A stretch of 64,000 nucleotides of DNA from Enterobacter sp. ENT03 (GTDB taxonomy: Bacteria > Pseudomonadota > Gammaproteobacteria > Enterobacterales > Enterobacteriaceae). The translations under genes and the position numbers were made by a program. This document shows, one piece after another, positions 35,628-45,838 of this stretch; within the stretch, counting starts at the first letter, position 1, and the number at the start of each line of letters is the position of its first letter. The stretch spans positions 620,001 to 684,000 of the forward strand of contig NZ_JAHUXA010000001.1 in the NCBI RefSeq assembly GCF_019218745.1, read 5' to 3'. The notes under the pieces were generated by a model, which did no database searches, was not told where the DNA came from, and worked only from the letters and a program-made list of their open reading frames with translations.

Positions 35628-37898
35628 TTAGTGCCCCTCCGTGGTAGCGGTCCCGGATGTCGGTAAATAAAAATCGCGTAGTAAACAGGTCAGCTCGCCG
35701 TCCACCGTCACGGGCTGCTGATTGAGATACAGCGTGACCGGGGCCGTGCTGCGGATGCGGATCTGCTTGGCATCGAGGGTGATGTGCAGCGATACGCCCT
35801 GCCAGCACAGCGGGAAGTCGAGTTGCTGCCAGCCCTGGGGTAAACGCGGCGCCAGATGCAGATCGCCATGACGCACTGACAGCCCGGCAAAGCCCTGGAT
35901 TGCGCCGAGCCAGATCGCCCCGGTAGCGGCAGCGTGAATACCGTCATCGCAGGAATGGGCGTCGCCACCGAGATCGATGTCGGCCCCTTCGCGCCAGAAA
36001 CGGTAAGCGGTGTCGGTGTCGCCGCAGCCTGCTGCCACGATGCCGTGGATCGCCTTGCTGAGCGACGAGTCGTGAATGGTGCGCGGCTCATAAAAGTTCA
36101 GGTTCGCCAGACACTGCGCGGGCGTGAACTGCTCCGGCAGCATATAGGTCAGCATCACCACGTCTGCTTGCTTGAGGATCTGCATCTCGTTGACTTCCGC
36201 CCGCGAGTAATCCAGCAGGATGGTCTGCTTACCCGCATGGGTTTTATAGGCGCTGAGATCGATCGCCGGTTTTTGCAGGAAGCTGTCATCCTGGGGCAGG
36301 ACGCCATCCGCCTGCGGTTGCGGCAGCCACAACAGCTTCAGGAAACGCTCCGCCTCGCGCTGAAACGCCTCGTCGCCGCAGGCAAAGTGGCGGGAAAACG
36401 TCAGCGCCTGTGCCACGTTGTAGTGCGCCAGATAGCTGGTGTAGGCGTTGTTATTCACGTGCTCGGTGTACTCGTCCGGGCCGATAACGTCGTGGATCTC
36501 CAGCTGGCCATTCACCTCTACCGCGCGACTGATCCAGAACGTCGCCGTGTCGATGAGCAATTCCAGCCCTTCGTGCGCCATAAAGCTGTCGTCGTGGGTG
36601 GCGTGCCAGTAGGCCACCACCGCCCAGGCGATGTCTGCCACCAGGTGATGCTCCGCCAGCGCAGAGGCCACTTTTTGCCGTACGCCGGTACGGATATTGA
36701 TCGCGGCGAACTCCGGCGTTTCTTCGTCGCCGCTGCGGGCGCTCTCCCACGGAAACAGCGCCCCCTGCCAGCCGTTTTGCCGCGCTTTGTTGCGCGCGCC
36801 CGGCAGATTGTGCCAGCGGTAGCGCAGTAAGCGGCGGGCGATGTCCGGCTGGCTGAACAGGTGGAACGGTAGCAGGAACACTTCGGTATCCCAGAAGATG
36901 TGCCCTTTGTAGCCCTCGCCGGTCAGCCCTTTCGCGCCAATGCTGCTGCGCTCGTCGTGGCCCGGCGTCATGATGTGCAGATGATACAGCGCGTGATCCA
37001 GCGCCTGCTGGTCGCGCGGATCCGCGCTTAACACCTGTACGCGGCTGCGCGCCCAGAAGGTCTGCCATTGCGCGTCCGAGACGGCACGCAGCGTGTCATA
37101 ACCCTGGGCAACGCAGCGTTCAAGCGCGGCGCGCCCCTGCTGACTGAGCGATTCCTGCGACGCCGTACCGTCATCGCACCAGGCGACCCAGCTCAGTTTT
37201 TCCAGCGTGATGCTCTCGCCCGCCGCGACGTGCGCCGTGTTGTGTTGCAGAAGCTGACGGTTTTTCGCGGTAAAGCAGGTGCTGGCGGCCCCTTTTACGC
37301 GGCACCAGCTGGTGATGGCGACATCCGCCGCGCCGTCCTGGGTGGCGTAGATGCCCTGTAAATAGTGTTCACCAAAGACCCGCAACTGCACTTCATCCAG
37401 ATGCTGACGACCGCTGTTGGTCTGGGTGGCGTCAATGCCGGTGACCAGCGACACGCGGGTGTCGCCGTTTAACGGCGTGATGGTCAGCGTCATGGCGAAC
37501 AGCGGCAGCTGATCGGCCGAGGCGAAACGGCGGCTGCTGATGCGGTACTGCGCGCCCTGTGGTGAACGCCAGACCAGCGAGCGCGTTAACTCGCCGGTGG
37601 CGAAATCCAGTTCACGCTGCCAGTCGCTGATGACACCGCCTGCGGTGGTAAAAATCTCGCCGTTAAGTTCGATCTGCACGCCGATAATATCCGGCAGGTT
37701 GACCAGCTCGCTGGTTTCGCCTTTGCCCGCGCAGTGGTACAACCCGGCGAGATACATGCCGCGAGTTTGCAGCGGGCAGGTTTCTTCGTGAGTGGCACGC
37801 ACGCCCATGTAACCGTTGCCGGTGGTCATCAGCGAGGCGTATTTGTTCAGGCTATGCAGACTGCATTCCGTTTGCCTGAGCGTCGAAAGCTTGATCAT
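35628..37898 (-). CDS. ycjT: Kojibiose phosphorylase YcjT (GH65)
   Basis: A 756-residue GH65 inverting phosphorylase. The catalytic acid is E476 in [18 protein letters not shown], and the phosphate-site [19 protein letters not shown] is present. E. coli YcjT phosphorolyses kojibiose (alpha-1,2-glucobiose) to beta-glucose-1-phosphate and glucose. The start codon overlaps the ycjS stop (ATGA). The product feeds YcjU, encoded next. Confidence 0.92.
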   Translation of the reverse strand: MIKLSTLRQTECSLHSLNKYASLMTTGNGYMGVRATHEETCPLQTRGMYLAGLYHCAGKGETSELVNLPDIIGVQIELNGEIFTTAGGVISDWQRELDFATGELTRSLVWRSPQGAQYRISSRRFASADQLPLFAMTLTITPLNGDTRVSLVTGIDATQTNSGRQHLDEVQLRVFGEHYLQGIYATQDGAADVAITSWCRVKGAASTCFTAKNRQLLQHNTAHVAAGESITLEKLSWVAWCDDGTASQESLSQQGRAALERCVAQGYDTLRAVSDAQWQTFWARSRVQVLSADPRDQQALDHALYHLHIMTPGHDERSSIGAKGLTGEGYKGHIFWDTEVFLLPFHLFSQPDIARRLLRYRWHNLPGARNKARQNGWQGALFPWESARSGDEETPEFAAINIRTGVRQKVASALAEHHLVADIAWAVVAYWHATHDDSFMAHEGLELLIDTATFWISRAVEVNGQLEIHDVIGPDEYTEHVNNNAYTSYLAHYNVAQALTFSRHFACGDEAFQREAERFLKLLWLPQPQADGVLPQDDSFLQKPAIDLSAYKTHAGKQTILLDYSRAEVNEMQILKQADVVMLTYMLPEQFTPAQCLANLNFYEPRTIHDSSLSKAIHGIVAAGCGDTDTAYRFWREGADIDLGGDAHSCDDGIHAAATGAIWLGAIQGFAGLSVRHGDLHLAPRLPQGWQQLDFPLCWQGVSLHITLDAKQIRIRSTAPVTLYLNQQPVTVDGELTCLLRDFYLPTSGTATTEGH

Positions 37899-38950
37899 AA
37901 TTCCACACTTGTCCCTGTCTCGGCGGCCCGATAAAGTGCGGCCACCAGCTGCTGCACGATGCGTCCCTGTTCGGCGTCGGCAACCGGCACCGCCTCGCCC
38001 CGCACGTGACGCACAAAGGCGTCCATGCTGCGCAGGTGGCGGTTGTCATCAGCCTGTTCACGGGCAAACAGCGTTTTCAACTCGCCGCCCTCGTCGGTGT
38101 ATACCTGCGCCGGAAACAGCGTCGCTCCGGCCTTATCGCCGCAGAACGTCACGTTCATGATCGACTGTGGGGCAATGTTGAGCGCAAACGACGTTTCCAG
38201 CCGCAGAATGCCGCCGTTGTGAAATTCGATGGTGCCGAACAGCGCGTCTTCCACGCTGTAGGTCGCCGGATCCCACTCGCCAAACTGACCGCTGTTTTTA
38301 CGGGTACCGATTTTCTGAAAGCTGTGAGCGCTGACGCGCTTGACCGCCGGAAACCCGAGCACGTAGAGCGCGGCATCCAGCATATGAATGCCGATGTCGA
38401 TCAGCGGTCCGCCGCCCTGAAGTTCTTTATTAGTGAAGACGCCCCACCCCGGTACGCCGCAGCGGCGCAATGCGGTCGCGGTGGTGACATACACTTCGCC
38501 CAGCGCACCGTCGATCACCTGCTGGCGCAATAATTGCGCATCCAGCGCGAAACGGTGGTGAAAGTCGTAGGCCAGCACTTTTCCGGCGCGGCGGGCGGCG
38601 CTGCACATGGCTTCTGCCTGCTCCGGCGTCATGGCGGGCGGCTTTTCGCACATCACATGGCATCCGGCCGCCAGCGCCATCATCACGTGATCATAGTGAA
38701 AGCGGTTGGGCGAGCAGACGCTGACCACATCAGGTTTCACCGCGTCGAGCATGGCCTGCGGATCGTCCCAGACCGTGATATGCGCGCCGTACTTCTCTGC
38801 CATCGCCTGCGCCTGAGAGAGGCGGCTGTCACAGACAGCCACCAGTTCCACAGCGTCATGGGTGCAGTAGTACGAAGCGTGTACTTTATCCGCCACCTGC
38901 CCGGCACCGATAATGGCGACGCGCAGCGGTGAAGTCGTGGTTGCACTCAT
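37895..38950 (-). CDS. ycjS: D-glucoside 3-dehydrogenase YcjS (Gfo/Idh/MocA)
   Basis: A 351-residue NAD-dependent oxidoreductase with the Rossmann motif AIIGAGQVADKVHASYY near the N-terminus and EKPPAMTPEQAEAM in the conserved EKP region. E. coli YcjS oxidises C3 of D-glucosides and, with YcjR and YcjQ, converts gulosides to glucosides. The start at 38950 (MSATTTSPLRVAIIG) matches the E. coli length; an extension to 38995 would overlap ycjR. Confidence 0.92.
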   Translation of the reverse strand: MSATTTSPLRVAIIGAGQVADKVHASYYCTHDAVELVAVCDSRLSQAQAMAEKYGAHITVWDDPQAMLDAVKPDVVSVCSPNRFHYDHVMMALAAGCHVMCEKPPAMTPEQAEAMCSAARRAGKVLAYDFHHRFALDAQLLRQQVIDGALGEVYVTTATALRRCGVPGWGVFTNKELQGGGPLIDIGIHMLDAALYVLGFPAVKRVSAHSFQKIGTRKNSGQFGEWDPATYSVEDALFGTIEFHNGGILRLETSFALNIAPQSIMNVTFCGDKAGATLFPAQVYTDEGGELKTLFAREQADDNRHLRSMDAFVRHVRGEAVPVADAEQGRIVQQLVAALYRAAETGTSVEL

Positions 38951-38963
38951 CACAGAGAACCTC

Positions 38964-39752
38964 TTAGCAGGTGCGCAAAAAGGCCAGTGACTCACGGTAA
39001 GCCGCGCACGGATCTTCTGCCCGCACGCGCCCTTCGTACACCACGTATCCCTGATAGTTATCGGCGCGCAGCTGATCGAACAGCGCGCGGAAATTCAGCG
39101 TGCCGCTGCCCGGCTGATAGCGATGGTTGTCAGCAATATGCACGTGCCCCAGCAGATCGCGGTTGTCGTGCAGCGCTTTCGCCAGATCGTCTTCTTCGAT
39201 GTTCATGTGGTAGAAATCGCCGATGATCTGCACGTGTTTCAGATCGTTGTCCAGGATATAACGACGGGCGTCGGCGAGGGTGTTGATCATATGATCCTGG
39301 TAGCGGTTGAGCGGCTCCAGATAAACCGTGGTGCCGGTACGCGCCGCGACGTTTTCGAGATAACGCAGCGAATCGCTGACCGCTTTGCGATCGCCCGCCA
39401 GGCTGCGCGGCGAGGTCATCGGCGGCAGACGGAAAGTAAACATGCCCCAGGCCGCCGGGACGATGATCCCCTGCCCGCCCACTTCTGCCAGCGCTTCCAG
39501 AATGCGTTCGATCTGTTGCAGGCCGTTGAGACGGCGTTCTTCGATAAAGTCGCCGATCCAGCCGTCGTAGCCGCCACAGGCGGTGGTCACCGGCAGGCCG
39601 GTTTCTTTAATGGCCGCTTTTACCGCGTCAACATTGTTGACCAGCAGTTTGCCGTCGATCTCAAAGCCATCGAAGCCCATTTCTTTGATAAAGCGAAATT
39701 TTTCCAGAATGTTTTCCGGGAAGAAGGCCTGGTTCTGTGTTCCGATTTTCAT
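38964..39752 (-). CDS. ycjR: 3-keto-D-glucoside 4-epimerase YcjR
   Basis: A 262-residue TIM-barrel protein of the xylose-isomerase-like sugar epimerase family (KIGTQNQAFFPENILEKF at the N-terminus; YLEPLNRYQDH and IIGDFYHMNIEEDD with metal-ligand Glu/Asp/His). E. coli YcjR epimerises 3-keto-gulosides to 3-keto-glucosides between the YcjQ and YcjS steps. It lies 13 bp upstream of ycjS in the operon. Confidence 0.92.
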   Translation of the reverse strand: MKIGTQNQAFFPENILEKFRFIKEMGFDGFEIDGKLLVNNVDAVKAAIKETGLPVTTACGGYDGWIGDFIEERRLNGLQQIERILEALAEVGGQGIIVPAAWGMFTFRLPPMTSPRSLAGDRKAVSDSLRYLENVAARTGTTVYLEPLNRYQDHMINTLADARRYILDNDLKHVQIIGDFYHMNIEEDDLAKALHDNRDLLGHVHIADNHRYQPGSGTLNFRALFDQLRADNYQGYVVYEGRVRAEDPCAAYRESLAFLRTC

Positions 39753-39770
39753 GTTCAGTAATCCTTTACC

Positions 39771-40823
39771 TTAAAAGGTGACGCCCATTTTGATGCTCTG
39801 TTCCGGATGACGATCGACGAACTGCATATAGCTTTCCGGGCTGCTGGCGAAGGTCACCACCGGGTCGATCAGCGCGTCGCAGTCGAGATAGCCGTTCATC
39901 AGCAGTTCCCAGCAGGTTTCCTCGATGCGTTTACGGCTCCAGCGCGGATAGTCCGGGTTCGGCTCGCTGCACGCACGGGAGAAGACAATTTTGGCGTTGT
40001 TGAAATGCGCTTCGCGGCCAAGGTTGAAGCCTTCTGCAAACGGCTTGGCGAAGGCGACGTAAGAGATGGTGCCGCCGTAGGCCAGCCCGCGCAGCGCCGA
40101 TTGCAACGCATCGGCGTAGCCGCTGGTTTCGATGATCACGTCTGCGCCCTGTTTGCCAGTGAGCTTTTTGATCTCCAGACCCACATCAGTGCCAATCGGG
40201 TTAAGGCAGAAATCCGCCCCGTAACGGCGGGCAATATCACAACGGTGGGCAATAGGATCGACGCCGATCACCACCGAGGCCCCGGCTTTTTTCGCCAGCT
40301 GGACGGCAATCTGACCAATCGCCCCCAGACCGATAATCACCACAAAATCGCCGACGCGGACGTTGGCATCGCGCACGCCGCTCATGGCGAACTGTGCCGG
40401 GTCATAGCAGACCGCGTTTTTCCAGGAACTCCCCTGCGGCATTTTGCGCAGTTTGTAGTTATTGACGGCGTTAACGATGACGGTTTCGGACAGCGGGCCG
40501 TAGCTGCATACCCGATCGCCAATGGCATAGTCGGTGACGCTTGCGCCGCATTCGATAATGTCGCCAACGATCATATTGCCGAGCTGGAATTTGCCAAATT
40601 CGATACCGCGCGGGGCGTCTGTCGGACGCGGGGTAAACATCTGCCATTCACCGTTGAATTCCTCGTCGATAAACGGGCTGGCGGCGCGAAAATCCACCAC
40701 TTCCGTGCCGTGTTTTGGCGCACCAAACATGACGCGGATTTTGACTTCGTTCTCCGCAATGGCACGATCTTCATATTCCACCAGCGCCGCGATGCGCGGT
40801 GCGGTTGCTACTAACTTCTTCAT
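39771..40823 (-). CDS. ycjQ: Zinc-type D-guloside 3-dehydrogenase YcjQ
   Basis: A 350-residue medium-chain dehydrogenase (MDR) with Rossmann motif GLGAIGQIAVQLAKKAGASVV. It is nearly identical in layout to E. coli YcjQ, which oxidises C3 of D-gulosides as the first step towards glucosides. The start at 40823 (MKKLVATAPR) is by homology; four extra codons upstream are in frame. Confidence 0.93.
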   Translation of the reverse strand: MKKLVATAPRIAALVEYEDRAIAENEVKIRVMFGAPKHGTEVVDFRAASPFIDEEFNGEWQMFTPRPTDAPRGIEFGKFQLGNMIVGDIIECGASVTDYAIGDRVCSYGPLSETVIVNAVNNYKLRKMPQGSSWKNAVCYDPAQFAMSGVRDANVRVGDFVVIIGLGAIGQIAVQLAKKAGASVVIGVDPIAHRCDIARRYGADFCLNPIGTDVGLEIKKLTGKQGADVIIETSGYADALQSALRGLAYGGTISYVAFAKPFAEGFNLGREAHFNNAKIVFSRACSEPNPDYPRWSRKRIEETCWELLMNGYLDCDALIDPVVTFASSPESYMQFVDRHPEQSIKMGVTF

Positions 40824-40851
40824 CTTAATCTCCATTTAAAAACAGGCCGCC

Positions 40852-41694
40852 TTAGCCTTTAACGCCACCGGCGGTCAGACCACTTTTAATAAAACGTTCA
40901 GAAAGCGCATACATGATCACCACCGGCAGCGCGGTCACCAGCGAGGCCGCCATCATGCGTCCCCAGATATAGTCCGGCGTGCTGAACAGCGTGTTCAGGC
41001 CGACCGGCAGGGTGAAGTTGCTGGCGCTGGAGAGGAAAATCGAGGCAAACAGATAGTCGTTCCACGCCACCATGAAGCAGTAGACGAAGACCGACACCAG
41101 CCCGGATATTGCCAGCGGTACGGTGATGCGGAAGATAATTTGCAGGCGATTCAGACCGTCCATCATGGCCGCCTCTTCGATCTCATCCGGGATGGTGTCG
41201 AAGTAGCTTTTCAGCATGAACACGGCGGTAGGCAGCGTCTGCGTGACCATGGTGATGATCAGCGCCATTTCGGTGTCGTAGATGCCAAGTGCGGTGATGA
41301 TCTTGAACAGTGGCACCACCAGCAAAATGCCGGAGAACATGTACACCGTGTAAAAGCTGGCGTTGATGGTCATGCGGCCCTTAAAGCGCAGGCGGGAGAG
41401 CGCATACGCCCCCAGCGTGCCGAGAAACACCGCCACCGTGGACGACACCACCGACACCACCATGCTGTTACGGAAGTAGTCGACGAACGGAAAGATCAGC
41501 GGGTTAAAAATGTCGATATAGTGCTCCAGCGTCCACTGCTGCGGCAGCAGCGTCGGCGTGAGTGAAATCGCCTCTTTCGCGCCTTTGAATGAGGTCATCA
41601 GCATCACGAAAAATGGAAACAGCGTGATGATAAGAAAGGCGGCAAGCCCAAGGTAAAACCCGATGCGGCTGAGGGGGCGTTTATTTGTTGCCAT
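40852..41694 (-). CDS. ycjP: ABC transporter permease YcjP (MalG type)
   Basis: A 280-residue six-segment permease. The EAA loop is EEAAMMDGLNRLQIIFRITVPLA, and the C-terminus GLTAGGVKG is typical of MalG-like proteins. It is closely collinear with E. coli YcjP. It overlaps the end of ycjO by 14 bases and forms the importer channel with it. Confidence 0.94.
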   Translation of the reverse strand: MATNKRPLSRIGFYLGLAAFLIITLFPFFVMLMTSFKGAKEAISLTPTLLPQQWTLEHYIDIFNPLIFPFVDYFRNSMVVSVVSSTVAVFLGTLGAYALSRLRFKGRMTINASFYTVYMFSGILLVVPLFKIITALGIYDTEMALIITMVTQTLPTAVFMLKSYFDTIPDEIEEAAMMDGLNRLQIIFRITVPLAISGLVSVFVYCFMVAWNDYLFASIFLSSASNFTLPVGLNTLFSTPDYIWGRMMAASLVTALPVVIMYALSERFIKSGLTAGGVKG

Positions 41695-42562
41695 GGAGAT
41701 TCACCCGTTTTCTGGTCAGCAAAATTACCGCGAAAATAATGACGAACAGCACGATAGAAATGGCTGCCGCTTTTCCTAAGTCATTAAATGCGAAGGCCGT
41801 TTTATAGAGATAGACGCCGAGAATATCGACCTTGGTAGTCAGCAGATAAACGTCGGCAAACATGTAGAACATCCAGATAGTGCGCAGTGTGATGACCGTC
41901 GCCAGCACTGGCATAATCGCCGGTAGCGTGACGATACGAAAACGCTGCCAGGCGTTCGCGCCGTCCATTTCGGCGGCTTCATACAGCGATTTGTCGATGG
42001 TCTGCAAAATCGCCAGAAAGGAGATAAACGCATAGGGGAAGTAGCGCCAGATGGCGAACAGCACCACCAGCACGAAGCTGCTGCCCGGATTATCAAACCA
42101 CAGCGGCGCCTGATCGTAGAGATGCAGCAGATCGACGCCGAGATAGTTCACAATGCCGTAGCCGTTGTTGAACATGTATTTCCAGGCGAAGACCAGTGAG
42201 ATCGACGGCGTCACGTAGGACAGAATCACCAGCGAGCGCGCGGTTTTGCGCAGACGAAACTCGCGGTTGAAGAAAATCGCCACCGCCAGGCCGAGCACGG
42301 TACTGCCCGCCACCACCAGCACGGTGTACCACACCGTCATCCACAGTGAATGCCAGAACCCTGGATCGCTGAGGATACGCATGTAGTTATCCAGCCCGAC
42401 AAACGTCGCGTCGATGCGCGGGTTTAGCGGCAGGCGTAAAAAACTGATTTCGATATTTGATACCATCGGCCAGGCTACCAGGCCCCCCAGCAGCAGTAAG
42501 CTGGGGGCCAGTAGCAGCATGGCAAAAGGCATATCAGAACGACCTGAAAACAACCTTTTCAT
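41681..42562 (-). CDS. ycjO: ABC transporter permease YcjO (MalF type)
   Basis: A 293-residue inner-membrane permease. It starts MKRLFSGRSDMPFAMLLLAP, chosen by match to E. coli; an ATG five codons upstream is less likely. The EAA loop is YEAAEMDGANAWQRFRIVTLPA. It partners YcjP, with YcjN delivering substrate and YcjV hydrolysing ATP. Confidence 0.94.
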   Translation of the reverse strand: MKRLFSGRSDMPFAMLLLAPSLLLLGGLVAWPMVSNIEISFLRLPLNPRIDATFVGLDNYMRILSDPGFWHSLWMTVWYTVLVVAGSTVLGLAVAIFFNREFRLRKTARSLVILSYVTPSISLVFAWKYMFNNGYGIVNYLGVDLLHLYDQAPLWFDNPGSSFVLVVLFAIWRYFPYAFISFLAILQTIDKSLYEAAEMDGANAWQRFRIVTLPAIMPVLATVITLRTIWMFYMFADVYLLTTKVDILGVYLYKTAFAFNDLGKAAAISIVLFVIIFAVILLTRKRVNLHGNK

Positions 42563-42584
42563 AACTGCAATCCACATCCATTGA

Positions 42585-43874
42585 TTAACGTTGTTTTACA
42601 AGTTCTTCCAGCGTCGCCTGACCCTCGGTGAGGGTTTGCTTGAGATCGTTATTACCCACTGTCACGTTATGTACCGCGCGGTTGATCACGCCCGAGCCGG
42701 TAACGTCGCCCATGCGGGTGAAGTTTTTATCGCCGACCGATCCGAAGACCTGCATATTGGGATACTGGGCAATCAGGTCGTACGGCAGTTGACCAAAGGC
42801 TTTGATCACCTCGTTGTCTTTCCACAGCGCGGTGTCGGTGACGCCTTTGTTGGCCGGGAACGCCGCGCCCGGCGACATCATTACCCACTCCGCTTCGTTT
42901 TCTGCTTTGTGCATAAAGGTGACGAATTTCCCGGCGGCAGCGGTTTCCTCTGCCGTCTGGCCGTTGCTGATGGTCAGCGAGGTGATCGTGCCGAACACGG
43001 CAGAGGATTTTTCAGTCGGCACCATAAAGCCGAGGTTGGCCGCATCGCCCTCTTTAAACACCGCTGGCAGGATGTAGGTGGAGTAGATCGCCATCGGTGC
43101 GGCACCGTTCATAAAGGCGTCTTTGATTTCCATGACGTTGTTGGAGCCAGGCATGGTGGTCCGGGAGAGTGAGCGGTACATTTCCAGCGCCTGTTCCATT
43201 TCCGGCGTGTTCAGCGTGATGCTGCCGCTGGCGTCAAAAACGTTGGCGTTGTTGGAGAGCGCGAACTGCGAGAACGCCTGTTCGGTCATCACGCTTTCTG
43301 CGGTCGGCAGCGCGATACCGTATTTTTTCTGCGCCGGATCGCTGAGTTTCTGCGCCGTTTCCAGTAACTGCTGCCAGTTCTGCGGCTCGCTCAGACCCGC
43401 ATTTGCCAGCACATCTTTTTTGTACCAGACGCCCTGTAACCAGGCGCTGATTGGCACGCCGTTCCATGCCGCCCCATCTTCGGTACGCACGATACGCAGC
43501 ACGCCGTCATAGAAATTCTGCTCGCCCACGGAGGCGATGACCTCACCGATGGCTTTACGATCCACCAGCTGTTCTTTGTCCATCACTTTGGCGTAGTCGT
43601 GGCTGGTTTCGATCACCTCCGGCAGCGCGCCGGTACGCGCCAGGGTGATGATTTTGGTGTTAAAGGCGTCCTCTTCCACCGGCACCTGTTTTACCGTGAT
43701 GTCCGGGTTTTCTTTCTGGAACTTATCGATCAGGCGAGAAATAACCGCCTGACGTTCCTGCTCAACCGAGGAGTGCATAAATTCAATGGCGACCGTCTTT
43801 TTTTCTTCTTTACAGCCAGAAATAAGGGCGCACGACACCAGTGCTGATAACAGCACGATTTTTGATTTAGACAT
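42585..43874 (-). CDS. ycjN: Sugar-binding lipoprotein YcjN
   Basis: A 429-residue family-1 binding protein. Its N-terminus MSKSKIVLLSALVSCALISG precedes the lipobox LISGC, so the mature protein is acylated at Cys21 and anchored to the membrane. It follows ycjM after 11 bp. A longer frame to 43952 overlaps ycjM and would destroy the signal peptide. It is the substrate receptor of YcjNOPV. Confidence 0.93.
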   Translation of the reverse strand: MSKSKIVLLSALVSCALISGCKEEKKTVAIEFMHSSVEQERQAVISRLIDKFQKENPDITVKQVPVEEDAFNTKIITLARTGALPEVIETSHDYAKVMDKEQLVDRKAIGEVIASVGEQNFYDGVLRIVRTEDGAAWNGVPISAWLQGVWYKKDVLANAGLSEPQNWQQLLETAQKLSDPAQKKYGIALPTAESVMTEQAFSQFALSNNANVFDASGSITLNTPEMEQALEMYRSLSRTTMPGSNNVMEIKDAFMNGAAPMAIYSTYILPAVFKEGDAANLGFMVPTEKSSAVFGTITSLTISNGQTAEETAAAGKFVTFMHKAENEAEWVMMSPGAAFPANKGVTDTALWKDNEVIKAFGQLPYDLIAQYPNMQVFGSVGDKNFTRMGDVTGSGVINRAVHNVTVGNNDLKQTLTEGQATLEELVKQR

Positions 43875-43885
43875 AAGATGTTCCT

Positions 43886-45568
43886 TTATTGTTTTTTGAT
43901 CCACATGACCTGCCACGGACGCAGGGTTATTTCCGCGTGAGAGACAGGACATTCACTTATTAAATCAAAACCTGCATTGTGGATTTTTATTTGCTGTTCG
44001 GTGTTACTGATATTAAACAACGCCTCCAGCGTGTCGCCGTTTTTAGCGGTACGGGTAATTTGCATTACCTGCGGGGAAATACTATTAATGCTAAAACCGC
44101 TGTCAGGATGGAACACGGTGTTTTGCCGACGCAACACAACCATTCGGGATAACGCGTGATAAACGCGATGGCGCAACGAACCGCTGGTTTGCAGCTCATT
44201 TTCAATATCGTCCTGCTGATATTTTTGCCGGTTAATCGCCCGGTTATAACCTAAACGTTCTACGCCCTCATAATCGTTACGCGATCCCATAATGCTCTGA
44301 ATATAAATTGCCGGCACGCCAGGGAAGGTCAGCAAAATAGCGTGGGCGAGCAGGAAGCGGGCCAGACGTTCATCGTCGCTGCTTTCGCGCGCGCTTAGCG
44401 CATCCATATAGGTGACGTTGACTTCGTACGGGCTGCGGGTGCCGTCCGGGTTATTCTTCCAGTTAACTAACGCGCCTTCCTGACGCAGTTGCTCCACTAA
44501 ATGCAGGATTTCCTCTTCCGGCAGAATACCGCGCAACGGGTTAAGCCCGATGCCATCGTGAGAGGCGAGGAAGTTAAACCAGGTGGTGTCACGGCCCGGC
44601 AGCGTTAGCCCCTGCGCCCACTGGCACAGGGCGGTGGCGTCCTGACGGTGAACGGCATGCAGCACCAGCGGCGGCAGCGAGAACTGATACACCATGTGCG
44701 CTTCATCGCGCCCGTTGCCCAGATAAGCGATATTGTCTTTATGCGGGACGTTAGTTTCGGTGATGATCACCGTGCCCGGCGCGACTTCGTCAGCAATGGC
44801 GCGGAACAGCTTGATCAACTGGTGGGTTTTCTCCAGATGAATGCAACTGGTGCCCGGCGTTTTCCACATGAAGCCAACCGCATCCAGGCGTACATAATCC
44901 GCCCCTTGCGCCAGGTAGTGCAGCAGCACGTCAACCATTGCCAGCAGCACGTCCGGCTCGCTGTAGTTGAGGTCAATCTGATCGTCGCTGAAAGTGGTCC
45001 ACAGGTGGCGCGTTGAGCCATCATGCAGGGTGAACGGCGTTAATAAGGGCAGCGCGCGAGGGCGAGTCACCGCCGATAAGTCGGTGGCCGGATCCATCGC
45101 CAGAAAGAAATTCTCAAAGCCGGGTTTCTGCTGAAGATAGTGATTAAACCATTCACTTTTTGCCGACATATGATTGCAGACAAAATCAAACATCAGCCGT
45201 GCCTGGTGGTTTAATTCTGCAATATCGCTCCACTCCCCTGCTTCCGGCGCAACGCGATGATAATCAATTACTGAAAAGCCGTCGTCGGAAGACCACGGAC
45301 AGAAAGGTAATAAATGGACGTGCGAAAAAACGGATTTAAACCACTTATAATAAAACGCATTAAATACCGCTAGCGGCTTTGCGTCTTCATGATGAAATTG
45401 ATCGGCGTAGGTAATTAATACCACGTCGCTTTCATCCCATTTTTGTTTGCGGCTTTGTGAAATGAGCGGCCGGTATTTCTCAATACTGGCGATTAATTTT
45501 TCATGATGCAGCGCGGTAAAATTGTCGGCATAAACAGCCTGGAGGATCTTGTTAATGTTTCCGTTCAT
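43886..45568 (-). CDS. ycjM: Glucosylglycerate phosphorylase YcjM (GH13_18)
   Basis: A 560-residue GH13 subfamily 18 enzyme (sucrose-phosphorylase-like) with nucleophile D229 in YVRLDAVGF and acid/base E271 in IITETNVPH. E. coli YcjM phosphorolyses 2-O-alpha-glucosylglycerate to glucose-1-phosphate and glycerate. It is the first gene of the ten-gene ycjMNOPQRSTUV operon. Its promoter must lie in the 270 bp towards ybiT. Confidence 0.92.
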   Translation of the reverse strand: MNGNINKILQAVYADNFTALHHEKLIASIEKYRPLISQSRKQKWDESDVVLITYADQFHHEDAKPLAVFNAFYYKWFKSVFSHVHLLPFCPWSSDDGFSVIDYHRVAPEAGEWSDIAELNHQARLMFDFVCNHMSAKSEWFNHYLQQKPGFENFFLAMDPATDLSAVTRPRALPLLTPFTLHDGSTRHLWTTFSDDQIDLNYSEPDVLLAMVDVLLHYLAQGADYVRLDAVGFMWKTPGTSCIHLEKTHQLIKLFRAIADEVAPGTVIITETNVPHKDNIAYLGNGRDEAHMVYQFSLPPLVLHAVHRQDATALCQWAQGLTLPGRDTTWFNFLASHDGIGLNPLRGILPEEEILHLVEQLRQEGALVNWKNNPDGTRSPYEVNVTYMDALSARESSDDERLARFLLAHAILLTFPGVPAIYIQSIMGSRNDYEGVERLGYNRAINRQKYQQDDIENELQTSGSLRHRVYHALSRMVVLRRQNTVFHPDSGFSINSISPQVMQITRTAKNGDTLEALFNISNTEQQIKIHNAGFDLISECPVSHAEITLRPWQVMWIKKQ

Positions 45569-45790
45569 TTGACTTTCCGTGGTATCGGTCCCATGACGCG
45601 GAAATTACTCCTCCTGAAATCGGGTGTCAACGTTACCAGGCGGCCTGTCGGCGCATTAACGCAGAATTAAATCGATATTTGTGAGCCGTCGCAAACTTAT
45701 CAACAAATAGTTTTTAATCTATTTAAGAAAGAAGGGGCAATATATATTCAGGATATAAATAATAAGTCGGGAGTTATTTATAATATCAAT
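45569..45790 (-). promoter_or_regulatory. Presumed promoter region of the ycj operon
   Basis: An AT-rich region upstream of ycjM. A partly palindromic GTCAACGTTACC at 45626-45637 has the central ACGT seen in several LacI-family operators and could be a YcjW site, but the arms are weak. The near-perfect ataaataa/ttatttat pair at 45755-45781 is probably chance in AT-rich DNA. Confidence 0.4.
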
Positions 45791-45822
45791 AAAAAACGGC
45801 TCCCCGTCAGTACGGGAAGCCG
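45791..45822 (-). terminator. Intrinsic terminator of ybiT
   Basis: Read on the minus strand, the hairpin CGGCTTCCCGT...ACGGGGAGCCG (one mismatch, loop actg) is followed directly by TTTTTT. It begins 16 bp past the ybiT stop. Confidence 0.88.
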
Positions 45823-45838
45823 TGTGTATGCAGGAAAA

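Noticed and set aside
45755-45781. ataaataa/ttatttat inverted repeat near ybiT as an operator
   Set aside because: The region is so AT-rich that such a pair is expected by chance.
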